Notes: a model not told the origin generated them from the sequence alone. Counted from the first letter of the stretch, positions 34,966 through 47,574 are shown. The stretch is 64,000 nt of DNA from Callorhinus ursinus (GCF_003265705.1 NW_020312788.1:1-64000), one strand, 5' to 3'. Program-made: numbers and translations.

Positions 34966-35470
34966 GTACCTGGGTATCTGCTGCTTAACAAACCACCCCA
35001 AAGCTTAGTGCCTTAAAACAATGACTGCATTTATTTCTCACATGAATCTGTAATTTGAGCAGGGCTGAGCAAGGACAGTTTGTCTTTGCTCCCTTTGCCC
35101 CCAGTAGGGATATGGCACCTCTATCATCTGGGGTGGCTTGAGACTGATGGCTGAGGCCCTCAGGAAACTCGTTTACTCACAGTTTGCTGGTTCATGCTGA
35201 CTGTGAGCCGGGACCTCAGCTGGAGCTGGGGCCAAACACATATTCATGGCCTTTTCATGTGGCTGTTGGCTTCCTACTAAAATGGCAGCTGGGTTCCAAA
35301 GGCAAACAACCCAAGAAAAAGAAAACAAGGTGAAAGCTGTCTCTCGTTTTGTAATCTTGTCTGAGAAGTGACACAGTGTCACTTTTGCCGTATTCTATTT
35401 GTTAGAAGCAAGTCACTGAAACCAACTATGAGTCAAAGAAAGAGAAATTAGGCTCTACTTTTTGTTGGGA
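34966..35470 (-). mobile_element. Old LTR-like repeat (MaLR/ERVL type), antisense
   Basis: TATCTGCTGCTTAACAAACCACCCC, GTGCCTTAAAACAATG, GCATTTATTTCTCACATGAATCTG, CAGCTGGGTTCC, TTTTGCCGTATTCTATTTG. Same repeat type as 37095-37610 and 46950-47430. Exact family uncertain. Confidence 0.65.
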
Positions 35471-36770
35471 AGAATTTGAAATAATTTATGGATATGTTTT
35501 AAGATGATCACAACTCACCCACTGTACATAAATTATTTCCATTTCCCCCTACATGCAAAATACACTCATCACCCAACACACACACACGCACACACACCCC
35601 ATATCTAGACCACTTAAACGTTGCACCTGCTGTAGCCTCACACTCAAGCTTGAGGGTCATGATCTGCACACATAAATCAGGTGCAGGTGGAGCAGAGGCT
35701 CCTTGGGTACTCTGCTCCAGATGCAGCTCCTCTCAATCTGAAGGCCAATGAATCAAGAGACAAGCCAGCTGCCAACCACGTCTAATATACGGTGGTGGGA
35801 CGCGCCCAGGATAAGCACTATACACACGTCTGTTCAGAAAAGAAAAACAGGAGGCATACAGCCATCCCTGGTACACAGCAGCTCCAAATTCCACCTGAGC
35901 TTAATTCGCCAATTCCTCAATTAGGACTCAGCGCTACTTCCTGGAAGTGGCTTTTGGCTCCGCCCACTGCGCCCCTGGTTCCATCCTTGGAGCCAGTCTT
36001 CCTTCTCCACTAAAAGAGCCCATGTTTACCGCTCGTAGTTCTTTAGGTGGCTCTCAGACCTTAGAAGTCTGGGGATCCAATAGCCAGACTGTCCCTCTTA
36101 GTCTAGGCTGATTGTAATTAAAAAAAAAAAAAAAAAAGTTGTGGGCTTCTTATGAATCAATGTATCAGCAACTCAGGCAAAAGCCACTCCCATAAATCTC
36201 GCTTAGCCATTCTCTACCTTAGATTCTCCAAAGCTGCTGTCTGGTGACCCCCTTTCCGTTTGTGGGCCTTTTCCTCCACTTGCAAACGTCGACAAAGCAA
36301 CACCTGAAATCTTTGCCAAGACTTGCTAATGTTAGTCACACTGGGGGCCTCACCTTTTTTTTTTATTTATTTTTTTATTTTTTATTTATTTTTTTTTGGG
36401 GGGCCTCACCTTTGAACTGTGTTTTCCTGAGAGCACTCTGAATCCGATCTTTACCTGGAAGCCATTTCATTTGCCATTTGGAGAGGTGGGAAAAGAGAAA
36501 CTGTTATTTTCCAACCCGCCAGTTCCTGGGTCCTTTGTACGCAAGAGTTCTTTCTTACCTCTCTCCTCTTGCATTTTGCTGTAGCCAGGGAAAAACCAGG
36601 CAGCCCCTGTAGTACTCTTCAGGAAAGTCTCCTTGGGTCATTCAGTTAATCTGTATTTTCTGTTTTCCATATTACCACAGATGACAGTGTTGCTGAACTT
36701 TCTACCACTTTATGACAGCTCCCAATAACATTTTCCTTACTTTCCTGTCAACCCTCACCAATAACCTCTT
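35471..36770. other. Intergenic; unclassified, includes CA run and tail-only insertion
   Basis: Short CA run at 35578-35600; CpG-bearing stretch at 35790-35970 (CGCGCCCAGG, CTCCGCCCACTGCGCCCC) of LTR-like character; A17 at 36121. No gene with a convincing frame. Confidence 0.4.
36358..36398 (-). mobile_element. Tail-only retro-insertion
   Basis: 41 bp of almost pure T/TTTA (poly(A) on minus) bounded by an exact 15-bp duplication GGGGGCCTCACCTTT at 36343-36357 and 36399-36413. No SINE or L1 body remains. Confidence 0.85.
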
Positions 36771-36786
36771 CAAAAGCCATGAAGCT

Positions 36787-36983
36787 GGGGCGCCTGGATG
36801 TCTCAGTCAGTTAAGCGTCCAGTTCTTGATTTCAGCTCAGGTCATGATCTCACGGAGGTGAGATGGAGCCCCGTGTGGGGCTCTGCATTGGCTATGGAGC
36901 CTGCTTGAGATTCTCTCTCTCTTCTTCTCCCTCTGCCCCTTCCCCCACTACTCTCTAAAATAAATAAATAAATCTTTAAAAAA
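36787..36983 (+). mobile_element. SINEC copy
   Basis: GGGGCGCCTGGATGTCTCAG to AATAAATAAATAAATCTTT. Duplication AAAAGCCATGAAGCT (36772-36786) and AAAAGCCATTAAGCT (36984-36998). Confidence 0.95.
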
Positions 36984-37094
36984 AAAAGCCATTAAGCTTC
37001 CACTAACAATTTCTTGAAGACCTTCCCAAATTCTGCAGTCTGACCAAGTCCTGAAGTCATTGCCACATGTTTTCAGTTTTGTCATGGTACCAAA

Positions 37095-37610
37095 ATCTGT
37101 TCCAATTATTTGTTGCTGCACAAGAAACCACCCAAAACCGTAATGGCTTAAACTAGTAACAGTATCTATTTGCTCATTACTCTATAATTTGGGGAGAACT
37201 TGGAGGAGACAGTTTCTGCTGTGCTCAGTGTCAGCTGGGGTGGCTCAAAGATTGGGGGATAGAACAATCTGAAAACTCATTCACGTGTCTGGTAGCTGAT
37301 GTTGGTTGTCATCTGGGAGTTCATCTGGAACTGTTGTTGGAATACTTACGTGTGATCTTTCCTTGTGGCAGCTTGGCTTTTCCACCAAATGGTGAAGTGG
37401 TTGGGTTCCAAGAACAATCATTCCAAGGGAGAGAGCCAAGGGGAATTGTCTCAGAAGTCACATGGTATTATTTCTGCCATATTCCATTCTTTAGACATGA
37501 GTCACCAAGTCTGGGACATGTTTAAGGGAGGGAATTGGATTCTACCTCTTGATGGGAGGATGGGAGGAGTGTCAAAAAATTTGAGAACCTGTTTATAAAA
37601 CCACCAATAA
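37095..37610 (-). mobile_element. Old LTR-like repeat (MaLR/ERVL type), antisense
   Basis: TTATTTGTTGCTGCACAAGAAACC, GTAATGGCTTAAACTAG, GGTTGGGTTCCAAGAACAATC, GCCATATTCCATTC, CTCTTGATGGGAGGATGGGAGG. Related to 34966-35470. Confidence 0.65.
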
Positions 37611-38440
37611 AAAGTATTCTTAGCTCCATTCTACAGATGTAGAAGCTGTAATTCAGAAATGGACTTGCTGAAGATCTTACAATCAGTGAGGGATAAGGCT
37701 CGGGGATCAAGTGTACTTCACGTATCTCATTACATAATATGTAATGTACAATCTATAAAGCATAATGCTACAGCCTTTTACTTAGGAAAGCAGAGATGTA
37801 TATGTGTGAAGGAGAGGGAGGTAAGGGCAGAAGTTTTCTAGCAGGCCTTTGCACATACAAAATACTCCAATAATGTTAGAATCTATACAGAGCACCTGGG
37901 TGTGCATGTAATAGCTGAAAAATCCTCAAATGGCACATTTCTGGATTCCAAAGAGTAAACATTAGTAATCTCAACTGAGCTTTCTTAGCTTTTTAACACA
38001 AGTAAAGGAAATATATAGTTATGAATCATGGAACATTATTACTTTTTTGTATAATGAAAAATGAGTTTCGTTGGCTGTTAGTGTTCGTTTAATGAATCAA
38101 ACTGTCATACTGGCCAGGAACATCTTCAGTCCTGACCTCAGAGCCTCTAACTAGGTTTGATTTACCCCTCGACCGCTGTACCCCTCGACTGCTGTCTACT
38201 TTGACACACAATGCACTTCTACTTTACTACCCCCATATTTGGCTAAGATAACTGAGCACGGTGGAGTTCTTTAAAATAACATGACATTGTTTCAACTAGT
38301 TTGTTTCCCATGACATTGGGTGGGCTCTTTGGAGTCTCATAAAGAGGGAATGTACTCACCAAATTTTGCCCAAAGGAATTTTTGTTCTCATAGTTAAATT
38401 CCTGATTAGCAGTCAGTTTTCCTTATTGCATACCTCATTT
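37611..38440. other. Intergenic, MIR-like trace at left
   Basis: 37610-37710 (CCATTCTACAGATGTAGAAGC, GAAGATCTTACAATCAGTGAGGG) is MIR-like. The rest is AT-rich with no gene. Confidence 0.5.
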
Positions 38441-38450
38441 CTCTTTCTTT

Positions 38451-38658
38451 TTTTTTTTAAAGATTTATTTATTTATTTGAGAGAGAGAGAGAGAGAGAGC
38501 AAGGGGGAGGGGCAGAGGGAGAAGGAAAGAGAGAATCTCAAGCAGACTCCACACTCAGCGCAGAGCCCAATGTACAGCTCAATCTCACGATCCTGAGATC
38601 ATGACCTGAGCCAAAATCAAGAGTTGGACGCTTAACCAACTGAGTCATCCAGGTGCCC
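38451..38658 (-). mobile_element. SINEC (older type)
   Basis: AAAGATTTATTTATTTATTTG, GA run, ending GAGTCATCCAGGTGCCCC-like head. Flanked by C/T-rich near-repeats ATTTCTCTTTCTTT and ATTTCTTTTTCTTT. Confidence 0.9.
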
Positions 38659-38677
38659 CTATTTCTTTTTCTTTCTT

Positions 38678-38868
38678 ATTTTATTTGTTTGTTTATTTAT
38701 TTGAGAGAGAGAGAGAGTGAGCCTGAGCAGGGGGGAGGGGTAGATGGAGAGGGAGACGCAGACTCCCTGCTCAGCAGGGAGTGGGATGTAGGACTCGATC
38801 CCAGGACCCTGGGATCATGACCTGAGCCAAAGGCAGACACTTAACCAACTGAGCTGCCCAGGCACCCC
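38678..38868 (-). mobile_element. SINEC copy directly right of the previous one
   Basis: TTTGTTTGTTTATTTATTTG at left, GAGCTGCCCAGGCACCCC at right. Flanks TCTTTTTCTT-type on both sides. Confidence 0.92.
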
Positions 38869-40214
38869 TTTGTCTTTTTCTTACATTTATCCATGTCTGT
38901 GTGTGTTTGCATCTGAGTGTGAGTACATGTCCTTATGTGAGCATTTTTCAACTAGTTTGTTTTCTAATTGTTTACTACTGGTGGCTCTTTGAATTTTCTT
39001 GGTAAGCATGTTGCTGTGCAATGAGGAAAAACAATCAAATTATGATATACCAAAACCAAAACAAAATGCTGTGCCTAGCAATGTATCTAAATATCTTCTG
39101 CGAAGTATAAAAATAGCTTTTCCTGACACTATTATGTCCTTTATGGCCATATTTATTCTGTGTAGTTTTTCTGCAACAAAACACCAGTCTCTATTGATTT
39201 TGGCCCATGTTTCCCATATTTGTTAAAATCCATGATCTTAACATTATGTACAATATTAAATATTCAAGGACAAAGATGTTTGGCTCCATCTCTCCCTCTC
39301 TTGCAATAATAGAAAACACAGGAACATTGTTTGGTTCAGATTGTTCTTGCCTGAAAAGAATAATGAATGGTACATGGAGGGAAAATAAGGCATTTAGACT
39401 ATTATGCTTAGGTATTTACCACCATGATCTTTAATTTTCCCCATCGCTTTTGCTGGGGATTCTCCTCTTTGCCCCCTCCTTCCAAGTTGTTCTAAGCCAA
39501 GTGGATTCCAATCTGGTCTCTCTCTAACTCTTCATTCAGTTTATCCCTTACCCCAGACTTGCCTCCTCTGTCACCTTTAAAAAGCCCACACTAATTTTCT
39601 CTTATTTCTGGAAGTCTCAATACTTAGATTACGATAGTTCTGCTCCACTCTCAAGCCTTGAAAATTCTGGATAATTCTGTGTTGAAGTATGGCAGTGGTG
39701 GTACAAATTAAATTGGGGGCAAGTCTATAAAATAACATAGATTTTAGCATTCTAGCATGAGCCTAAGCAGTGCTAATGACTAGTGCCTATGCACACAGGA
39801 GCACCTCCATGAATCATTGGTGAGTAAGTAAGAAGGGCCTGTTTTTGCAGAGGATGGAGAGATCAAGTGGCTTGTCCAAGGTTACACTCCTGGACCATGA
39901 CAGAGTTCTATAAGAATCCAGTTCTTTCTGTTTTATCCAGTTCAGGTGATTCGATACAGACCAGTTTCCAGCAATTTACATTACCTTTGGAAGACTTGGG
40001 GATATTGATGCCTCTGGAGACCTGAGGATCATCAGTGCTGCAAAAGCAAGTGGATCCCCAGGCCGATTTGGTGTCTGACCAGTTGGGCTCCGGCAAATGC
40101 TTTGGCTCTACTTTCCTGGTGTTGACAAAGCACTTACTTTGGTTTTAAAAATATTATCTTTTATTTCTTTTTAAATTAGACAAAACAAAGATTTTGATGA
40201 TGTCAAACAGGCAG
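38869..40214. other. Intergenic, nothing gene-like
   Basis: 39655-39920 contains MIR-like text (GAGAGATCAAGTGGCTTGTCCAAGG). No exon or RNA gene in the rest. Confidence 0.45.
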
Positions 40215-40222
40215 ATGGATTT

Positions 40223-40398
40223 CCTTTTTGCTTTAAAGATTTTATTTATTTATTTGACAGAGAGAGAGAGCACAAGCAGGGGGAGCAGGAGAAGCAGACT
40301 CCCCACTGAGCAGGGAACACTATGTGGGTCTTGGTCCCACGACCCCAGGATCATGACCTGAGTTGAAGTCTTAACTCACTGAGCCGCCCAGGTGCCCC
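40223..40398 (-). mobile_element. SINEC copy
   Basis: AAAGATTTTATTTATTTATT at left, GAGCCGCCCAGGTGCCCC at right. Short duplication ATGGATTT at 40215-40222 and 40399-40406. Confidence 0.92.
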
Positions 40399-40414
40399 AT
40401 GGATTTCTGATAAT

Positions 40415-40730
40415 TCATATTTTAAAGTATTTGTGATATTTTCTTAGTACAGAGGTAATACATGTTGATTATAGAAAATGCAGATAAAATGAAAAGAGGG
40501 CTATTTAAAATGCCCATTATCCTACTCTGTCTCAATGAGAACTATATAACCATATATATTATGAACATTAACATTTATAAGTTGTTTATATGCTGTTTAT
40601 TTTATTTATTAATATTTAATGAACAGTTCTCTATATTGTTAAATACTCACCTGTGGTGTAATTTTTGGCGATAGAGTTTTTTAATAGTATGACATTGCAT
40701 TTGTCCATTCTCTTTCTATTGGACATTTTT
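40415..40730. mobile_element. L1ME-like old fragment
   Basis: GAGGTAATACATGTTGATTATAG, AAATGCAGATAAAATGAAAAG, TGGTGTAATTTTTGGCGATAG: resembles an old L1M(E) 3' part. Orientation not certain. Confidence 0.45.
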
Positions 40731-43589
40731 TCCAAAGACAAGAAATCTTTAAAGATGATTTGCCATAAAGATAGTAGTGATTTTCAGTCTGCTGTTGTAC
40801 CTCACCCAAAACCCAGTGCTCTGGATATAAGAGAAAGAGCATGGCTGTGTACATTGCGCTGCCCCTGGGAACAAGGATCTGCCAGAGCTTTGGAGGAAAA
40901 CAGAACTTGACCATCTGACCTCAGTGCCCTTTTCCTAGTCTTCCTTGAGGAAACACAGATTTTCATAAATCTGGTGGGTCTCCTTCTCCAAATCAATCAA
41001 ATATTTGTACTTGGTAAGGTCGGGAACCAGGGAATTGAATGGAGGTGAGAAGAACAACTTCATAAATTTAATATAATCTTGCAGAGTAGAAATAGAATTT
41101 TTAAAAAATCTCTTTAATGAAGCAAAAAAACACGTATCCAGTTTTGCATGCTGGTTTAAACGGACAAATCACGTGTTAGGGAGGGAGGGGCGTGTGTGTG
41201 TGAGAGAGAAAGACAGAGAGAGAGAGATTCAGAGAGAAAGAGAGAATGGGCATGGAGGTAGAAGGCGAAGTGAGGAAGGGATGACTTTCCATCCCATGGG
41301 ACCTAAATCATAATCACCACTCCATACTTCTGCACACCCTTGACTTGTACTTTTGCTCCCTCTCTGGTGAATAAAGTCACACTTGAAAGTTGATACTTCC
41401 CTTTCCTTGGCCCTCTTTTGCTTTCCTTCCTCCATTTGAGTGTTCCTGGTGAGTTCACTGGGCCCAGACTATCTTCCATAGTCTGCTAGGCACATGAGGG
41501 GAAATAGGAGTTCTGATAGAAGAGGGAGGGACCTGGGTCGAGCTGGGAGAGACAAAGATGCTTCCACCTCTCTCCATGTCCCCCCAGCTGGGCCACAGTG
41601 GAAAAGGAAAGAACAGTGAGTGGCCCCTGGACTCCAGCCTGCCTCTCTGTGTGTGCAGGTACTAAGCTGGAGGCTTACGAATGGATAGATTCATATGAAT
41701 AGACAGAAGTACATATGAATAGATAGATTCATATGAATAGATAGTAGTACATGTAAAACATTTATTTGGACTGGGCTTCAGGTTAAATTTCAACCATAAT
41801 ATTGCCCAAATGGAGGAAATGCTTATGTAAGATTCTGACCCTGAGGCTGAGGGCCAGATGTTCTTCTAGTTGAGACTGAAAACCCATATGACTCCACTCA
41901 GCCTGGAAATCTCCCAGTTATGTACCAGTAGATACTGAACCAATCAAAGATGGCCAAATGTAATTGAAAGTCAATCAGAAAACCTCCTCCACCTCCAAAA
42001 ATCCCACCCTAATGGAGCACTCATCAATCACTCATGAACTTCTTTTCACTCTGTGAAGCTCACTCTTTTCCCCCTTCACAGGAGGAAAGTGATGGTAGCT
42101 GACTCCCTAACTATATTAAGATCTGAATAAGAAAATTTAGGTAATTTTATAGGTGTTCTTTGTATTTTTTTGAAAAGACATGCATACACTCTTATCCAGA
42201 TTTGCAATATACATTAGAATGTTGGGCTATCTCCAACAAGAACAGAGATTGGCAGATTGTGGGAGCTAATACACCTCATTTATACAGCATCTTCTCCATC
42301 CAAATTTGCCCGTCCTTAAAATGGGTAGCTTTATGGGTCATACCTCCCTGGTGAGTGAGGAAGGCCCTTTTCAGCTTATCCTCTCTTCTCCTCTTTTCTA
42401 GCTGCCTAAAGCCTAACATTCTATAATTAAAGATTCATTCTCTGGGGACCAAGACTGTCCTCCATGCAGCAAATTATCATGGAAGAAAGTCCACATCTCT
42501 GTAAGAAAAGATATGGACCCAGGGGTGGTACACAGCGAGAAGTCATCTTAGCTCTAGTCTGAGGACTACCTAAAAAGGCAAAAGATTCTCTTAAAAGAGA
42601 AATGCCATAGGTATCACCAGATTTCTAGGTGCTGGCTAAGGACAGAGCAAATGCCCTGTAGACTGGAGATGCACTAATTGCCCAACAGCCTCTGGAGCTG
42701 TGGGCCTAACCCAGCACAGCAGTAGCCTCTCTATCCATCCCCTGGCCCCATTTGAACAGCTAGCTAGCCTGTCTCTCTACCCCCCTCCTTTTTTTTTAGT
42801 CTCTCCACCTGTTTTCCAGGTGGAGGCAGACACTAGTCTTCTGTGGGCACATATCAAGCTCTCTAAGTGGTCCCAAGAAAATTCCTTCAACTTAGAGGTG
42901 CCCTCCCTAGTTTCCATCTTGCCGTGCACATTAATGTGAATGGCTTTTAGTCAAAGAAAAATAGTAAAGTGAAGGCACTGAGGAACTAGGGAGTGAAGAG
43001 ATTAAGAAAAAATGCCAGTGAGCCAGGAAGGGAGATTCAATTCGGCCTAAGGCCAATCAACGGTCCCTACTGTCCAGCCGCAGAGAGGGCAGCAGTTCTC
43101 ACCTATTGAGCTCCCCGTGCTCCTTACTCTTATCCACCACAGACCATCCCTCTTGCTATCATAGCCTGCTTATCTTGTTGATCAACCTTTCATAGACATT
43201 CGATATATATCTACATGACCCTACCATAAGCCCGGGAGTGCAAATCCCAACTCCCCAACACTTACAGAAATCAGGGAGGAAGAGATAATGACCAATAGAT
43301 ACAGTCTGATAAAAAGTGTTAGGGGCAAGAACAGGGTTCTTCCAACGCTGTGAGGAGAAACACTTCACTCAGACCAAGGAATGGCAAAAGTGAAGAAGCA
43401 GGAGCCAGGGAGGTAGTGGTTCCCTGCTAGGCTTAGGACTAATCTGTGCCCTAAAATAGATGACAAGATGGTCAGGATCTGGTAAAACAGACCCAAACAT
43501 CACCCTGCTTTATCTGCCTTGCTAAATTCAACATCTCCTCTAAAACTCAGATCAAGTTTACTGGCTTGAAGAACAAGAGAACAAAATTC
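40731..43589. other. Intergenic, unclassified
   Basis: About 2.9 kb without a gene. A GA/GT-rich run lies at 41190-41245, and a two-unit tandem of about 36 bp (GAATAGATAGATTCATATG-like) at 41678-41750. 41840-42060 and 43020-43140 have an LTR-like look, but I could not name a family. No frame with domain content. Confidence 0.45.
41678..41750. repeat. About 36-bp tandem, two units
   Basis: Unit ends AGTAC twice (41712 and 41750); shared core GATAGATTCATATGAATAGA. Confidence 0.8.
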
Positions 43590-43840
43590 AGTGTGACCAC
43601 AGCAGCTTGAAACTAAGGGGAGAGTTCTGGAAAGAAGAAAGCCTCTAAGAAGAGCCTTACATTCCACACATTAACTCTACTCACATCTCTGGCTAACCCG
43701 GAACTATGTAAGCAACAGGCTTACATAGGCAAAAGGCTAAAAGAACAGAGCAGAGGTTTCAGCTGCTGCTTGCTTCAGGGTAAATAGAGTGTACAGATTG
43801 AGTCTTAACCAACTTAACTGCTTATTAAAACAAAAAGTCA

Positions 43841-44040
43841 GGGGCGCCTGGGTGGCTGAGTCAGTTAAGGGTCTGACTCTTGGTTTCAGCCCAGGTGACA
43901 ATCTCATGGGTTGTGGAATTGAGCCCCATGTCAGGTTCCTTGCTCAGCGGGGAGTCTGTTTGAAAGGTTCTATTCCTTTGCCCCTCCCCCCACTCCCCCA
44001 CATGCATGCTCTCTCTCAAAGTAAATAACTCTTTTAAAAA
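43841..44040 (+). mobile_element. SINEC (older type)
   Basis: GGGGCGCCTGGGTGGCTGAG, TTGGTTTCAGCCCAGG, GAGCCCCATGTCAGG and a CT-rich end with CTCTCTCAAAGTAAATAAC. Confidence 0.92.
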
Positions 44041-44049
44041 TATATATAT

Positions 44050-45112
44050 TCTTTAGAGGAATATAACATAACCAGGGTCTCTTCAACCATTCTCAATGTT
44101 CAATTCTCTTCATAGTTCTCAAGCATACAATAAAAATTGGCAGACATACAAAGAAATAGCTAAATGTAGCCCATATTCAAGAGAAAAGGACAATCAATAG
44201 GAACGCATCTCAAAATGATCCAGACGTTGGGATGAATAGACAAAGATTATAAAGCAGCTATTGTAACTGCTCAGGGATATGCTTGAAATGAATGGACACA
44301 GAAATCTATAAGAAGACACATCATAATCAAATTTCCAAAAGAAAAAAGACAAAGAAAAATCTTGAAAGCAACAGGAGGAAACAACCTCCTTATAAAGGAA
44401 AAACAATGTGAATTACCACAAATTTCGTATCAGAAAATATATTTTTCAAGTGCTGAAAGAAAAACTGTCAACCCATAATTCCATATTCACTGAATACATT
44501 ATTCAAGAATGAAGAGGAAATAAAGTCATTCTCGGATGAAGGAAAACTTAGAGAATTTGTTGCCAGCAGACCTAACCTAAAAGAATAGCCAACAAAAGTT
44601 CTCTAAATAGAAAGGGATCTTGGAACAACAGGAAGGAAGGAAGAACAATGGAGAAAGTAAATATTTGGGGAAAATACCATAAATTTCCTCCTTAATGGGT
44701 TTTCTAATTTTTTTTTGATGGTTGACGCAAAAATTATGATACTGTTTGTTGTGATTCTTAATAGATAGATGAAATATTTAAGACTACTATGTTCTAAATG
44801 GAGAGGGTAAAAGGATGTAAACGGTGTGTGGGGGGTGGGTGTGAATATAGAGAAGTAACATGAGAGAGATATTTGTGGTGATGTAAGACTTCTGTATCTT
44901 GATTGTGATAGTGGTTTCACAAATCTGCACATGATAAACTATCATAGAATTATATACATACATTATACCAATGTCAATTTTATATTGTTATACTTAGGTA
45001 AGATATAATCATTGGTGCAAACTGGATCAGGAATATACAAGACATCTCCATTCTATCTTTGCAACTTTCTGTGAATCTATAATTATTTCAAAATTAAAAG
45101 TTTTCTTTAAAA
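44050..45112 (+). mobile_element. L1M-type block
   Basis: AAAATGATCCAGACGTTGGG, TATAAAGCAGCTATTGTAACTGC, AAAGAAAAACTGTCAACCC, CCAGCAGACCTAACC, ending TTTGCAACTTTCTGTGAATC and ATTATTTCAAAATTAAAAG. Old L1M 5'-part and 3'-end text in sense. No intact frame. Confidence 0.7.
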
Positions 45113-45840
45113 GTAAAGGAAAGGGAATATAAAATATCTATAGAAATGTAAAATGACCTGAGATTTCATATAGTTAAAAATGTATAAAATTAAAAAAAAA
45201 ATAACAGAGTCTCAATGACCCAGGAACAATATAAAAAAGTCACACACATTATAAGTGGAATTTTAAAATGAGAAGAGAGAATGGGGCAGAAAAATATCTG
45301 AAGACATCATAGTTAAAAATTTGTCAAATTTATAAAAGACATCAATTTATAGATTCAAGAAACTCAACGAGCTCGAAGTAAGATTTAAAAAAAAATCTCA
45401 CCCAGTTATATCATAATTAAACTGCTAAAAGCCAAAAATAAAGGGAAAATCTTGAAAGCAGCCAAGAACAAAAGACACATTATATACAAGGGAACAATAA
45501 TACAAAGGACTACTGTTTTAGCATCATAAATTATTGAGGCCAGAACACAGTAGAAGGACATCTCTGGCATGCTACACCAAAAAGTCTGCCAACCCAGAAT
45601 TCTATATCCAGTGACTATATTCTTCAAAAATGAAAATTATATAGATATTTTTAGAAAAATAAAAAGAAGACTTCATCATTAATTAGCAGACCTGCACTAA
45701 AGAAATACCAAGGGAAGTTCTTCAACAGGAGGGTAAATGATGCCAGTTGGAAACACAGACTTCAGAAAGGGTGATGAACACTGGAAACAGTAAATATGTG
45801 GGTAAATTATAAAAGGCTATGTTTTTTACATCTTCTTTTC
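45113..45840 (+). mobile_element. Second L1M-type block
   Basis: AGGCCAGAACACAGTAGAAGGAC, AAAGTCTGCCAACCCAGAATTC, AATTAGCAGACCTGCACTAAAG, GAAGTTCTTCAACAGGAGGG. Parallel to the block on the left but diverged. Confidence 0.7.
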
Positions 45841-45885
45841 TCTTTCTCGTTCGTTCTTTCTTTTTCTTCCTTTCTTTTTTTGCTG
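45838..45885. repeat. CT-rich (polypyrimidine) run
   Basis: TTCTCTTTCTCGTTCGTTCTTTCTT type low-complexity sequence. Confidence 0.85.
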
Positions 45886-46049
45886 AGAAGCCTTTTTAAA
45901 TTTGAAATATAGCCTGAGCAATATGAGTACAGTACTTCTTTATTTCTTTAAATCACATATAACTATATAAAGCAAAACTTTTAACTTTATGTTATGGGTT
46001 TATAACATATGTAGTTGTAATACATATGACAAGAGGACAAAATTTGTTC

Positions 46050-46260
46050 AATATTTATAAACCAATGTATTTCACCACATTAACAGAATTAAGGAAAAAA
46101 ACAATATGATTATTTCAGTAAATGCAGAAAAATCATTTGACACAATGTAACCATTTAATTCATGGCTAAAAAAACCTCAGCAAATTAAAATTTCTCAACC
46201 TGCTGAAGGTCATATATGACATTTAATGGTAAAATATTGAATGCTTTCCCTCTATGATAG
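46050..46260 (+). pseudogene. L1 ORF2 reverse-transcriptase remnant
   Basis: The conceptual reading ISVNAEKSFDTM matches the L1 ORF2 motif around AEKAFD of the reverse-transcriptase domain. It is broken by a stop soon after, so it is a relic only. Confidence 0.7.
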
Positions 46261-46319
46261 TGAACAAACTAAGAATGTCTACCCATTCCAATTCACTGAC
46301 GTTTGCAAAGTTTTGAAAT

Positions 46320-46500
46320 GTATAAAAATTTAAGATGGAGTATGTCGCGAATAAAGGGATGAATAGATAGAAATGTGATAAAGCAAACATAGCAAATTGC
46401 TAATTATAGACTCGAGGTGGTTGGTATGTACATGTTCACTTTGTAATTCTTTCAACTTTTCTGTATGCTTGAAAATATTCATAATAAGGTGTTGGGGAAA
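46320..46500 (+). mobile_element. L1M 3' end
   Basis: GGTGGTTGGTATGTACATGTTC, TAATTCTTTCAACTTTTCTG, AATATTCATAATAAGG: a standard old L1M end. Confidence 0.65.
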
Positions 46501-46652
46501 AGATCTGTAAAGTCCTCCCTTAAAAAAAAACAAACCTGTTTAACTTTGTTTGATCCTGTGTTTCCCAAACTTCTTTTTTCAGCAAAACAACAACAAAAAA
46601 ATCCTTAAGGAAAATGTAATAAACCCTGCAGAATACATTCTGGAAAGTACTT

Positions 46653-46653
46653 C

Positions 46654-46699
<46 letters not shown>
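46653..46699. repeat. (TATC)n microsatellite
   Basis: About 11-12 units of CTAT/TATC. Confidence 0.97.
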
Positions 46700-46701
<2 letters not shown>

Positions 46702-46889
46702 ATATGATTTTGTTTATGTATTTGAGAGAGAGACAGCACAAGCTGGGGGAGAGGCAGAAGGAGAGAGAGAGAGGGACAAGCAGACTCTCTGCTGAGCAGG
46801 GAGCCGGAGGTGGGGCTTGATCCCAGGATCCAGAAATGATGACCTGAGCTGAAGTCAGACGCTTAACTGGCTGAGCCACCCAGTTGCCC
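46658..46889 (-). mobile_element. SINEC copy with (TATC)n tail
   Basis: Body 46703-46889 with the GAGCCACCCAGTTGCCC head. The 3' tail has become (TATC)n at 46653-46699. Duplication TACTTCCTAT at 46648-46657 and 46896-46905 places the microsatellite inside the insertion. Confidence 0.88.
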
Positions 46890-46949
46890 TAAAAATACTT
46901 CCTATTTAGATTTAGTCTATCCCCAGTTAGGTTTTTAAAATAAGAGTAC

Positions 46950-47430
46950 TGTATTACATCCATTGCTGCATAACAAACCTCCCCCAAACACAGTGGCTTA
47001 CGATAAGGGTAATTTATTATTTTTCTCATGATTCTGTAAGTTGACTGGAGCTCAGCTGGGTAGTTCTGCTGATCTCGTTTGGAACCTCTCATGCATCTGA
47101 GCTCATCTGGGCCTGGAACATCCAAGATGGTTTCTTATTCTCCAGGGTCTCTCTTTGAGTGGTCTTCAGGTGACCTAGTCCAGACTTCCTCAATAGCATA
47201 CTGGCTGCACTCCAAGAGGAGGAAATAGAATGTGAGTTCTCTTAAGGTGTGGGCTCAGATTCTCAGAATGTCACATCTGCATTCCATCTGCTAAAGGAAG
47301 CCAAAAGGCCAGCCCAGATTCAGGGAAGAGAAAATAGATTTCATCTCCTGCTATAAAGAGCATCATGTGCATACAGGAGAGGAAATGATGGCAGTCATCT
47401 CTGGAGATGATCTCTCGTGGTGGCATACCA
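46950..47430 (-). mobile_element. Old LTR-like repeat (MaLR/ERVL type), antisense
   Basis: TCCATTGCTGCATAACAAACC, CAGTGGCTTACGATAAGGG, TTATTATTTTTCTCATGATTC, GGAGCTCAGCTGGGTAGTTCTG. Same broad type as 34966-35470. Confidence 0.65.
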
Positions 47431-47574
47431 GAATTTCCACTTTGCTTTGTTAAAGATATTTAAACTTTATAAATGAGTAGGTGGTGGTTTATCTTACCAT
47501 ATCAGTCTTTGCTTTCTGGGTTACAGAGTTTTGTAGGTAACAACTTTTGAGTGCACTGAAGTGTTGGTTCAAGG

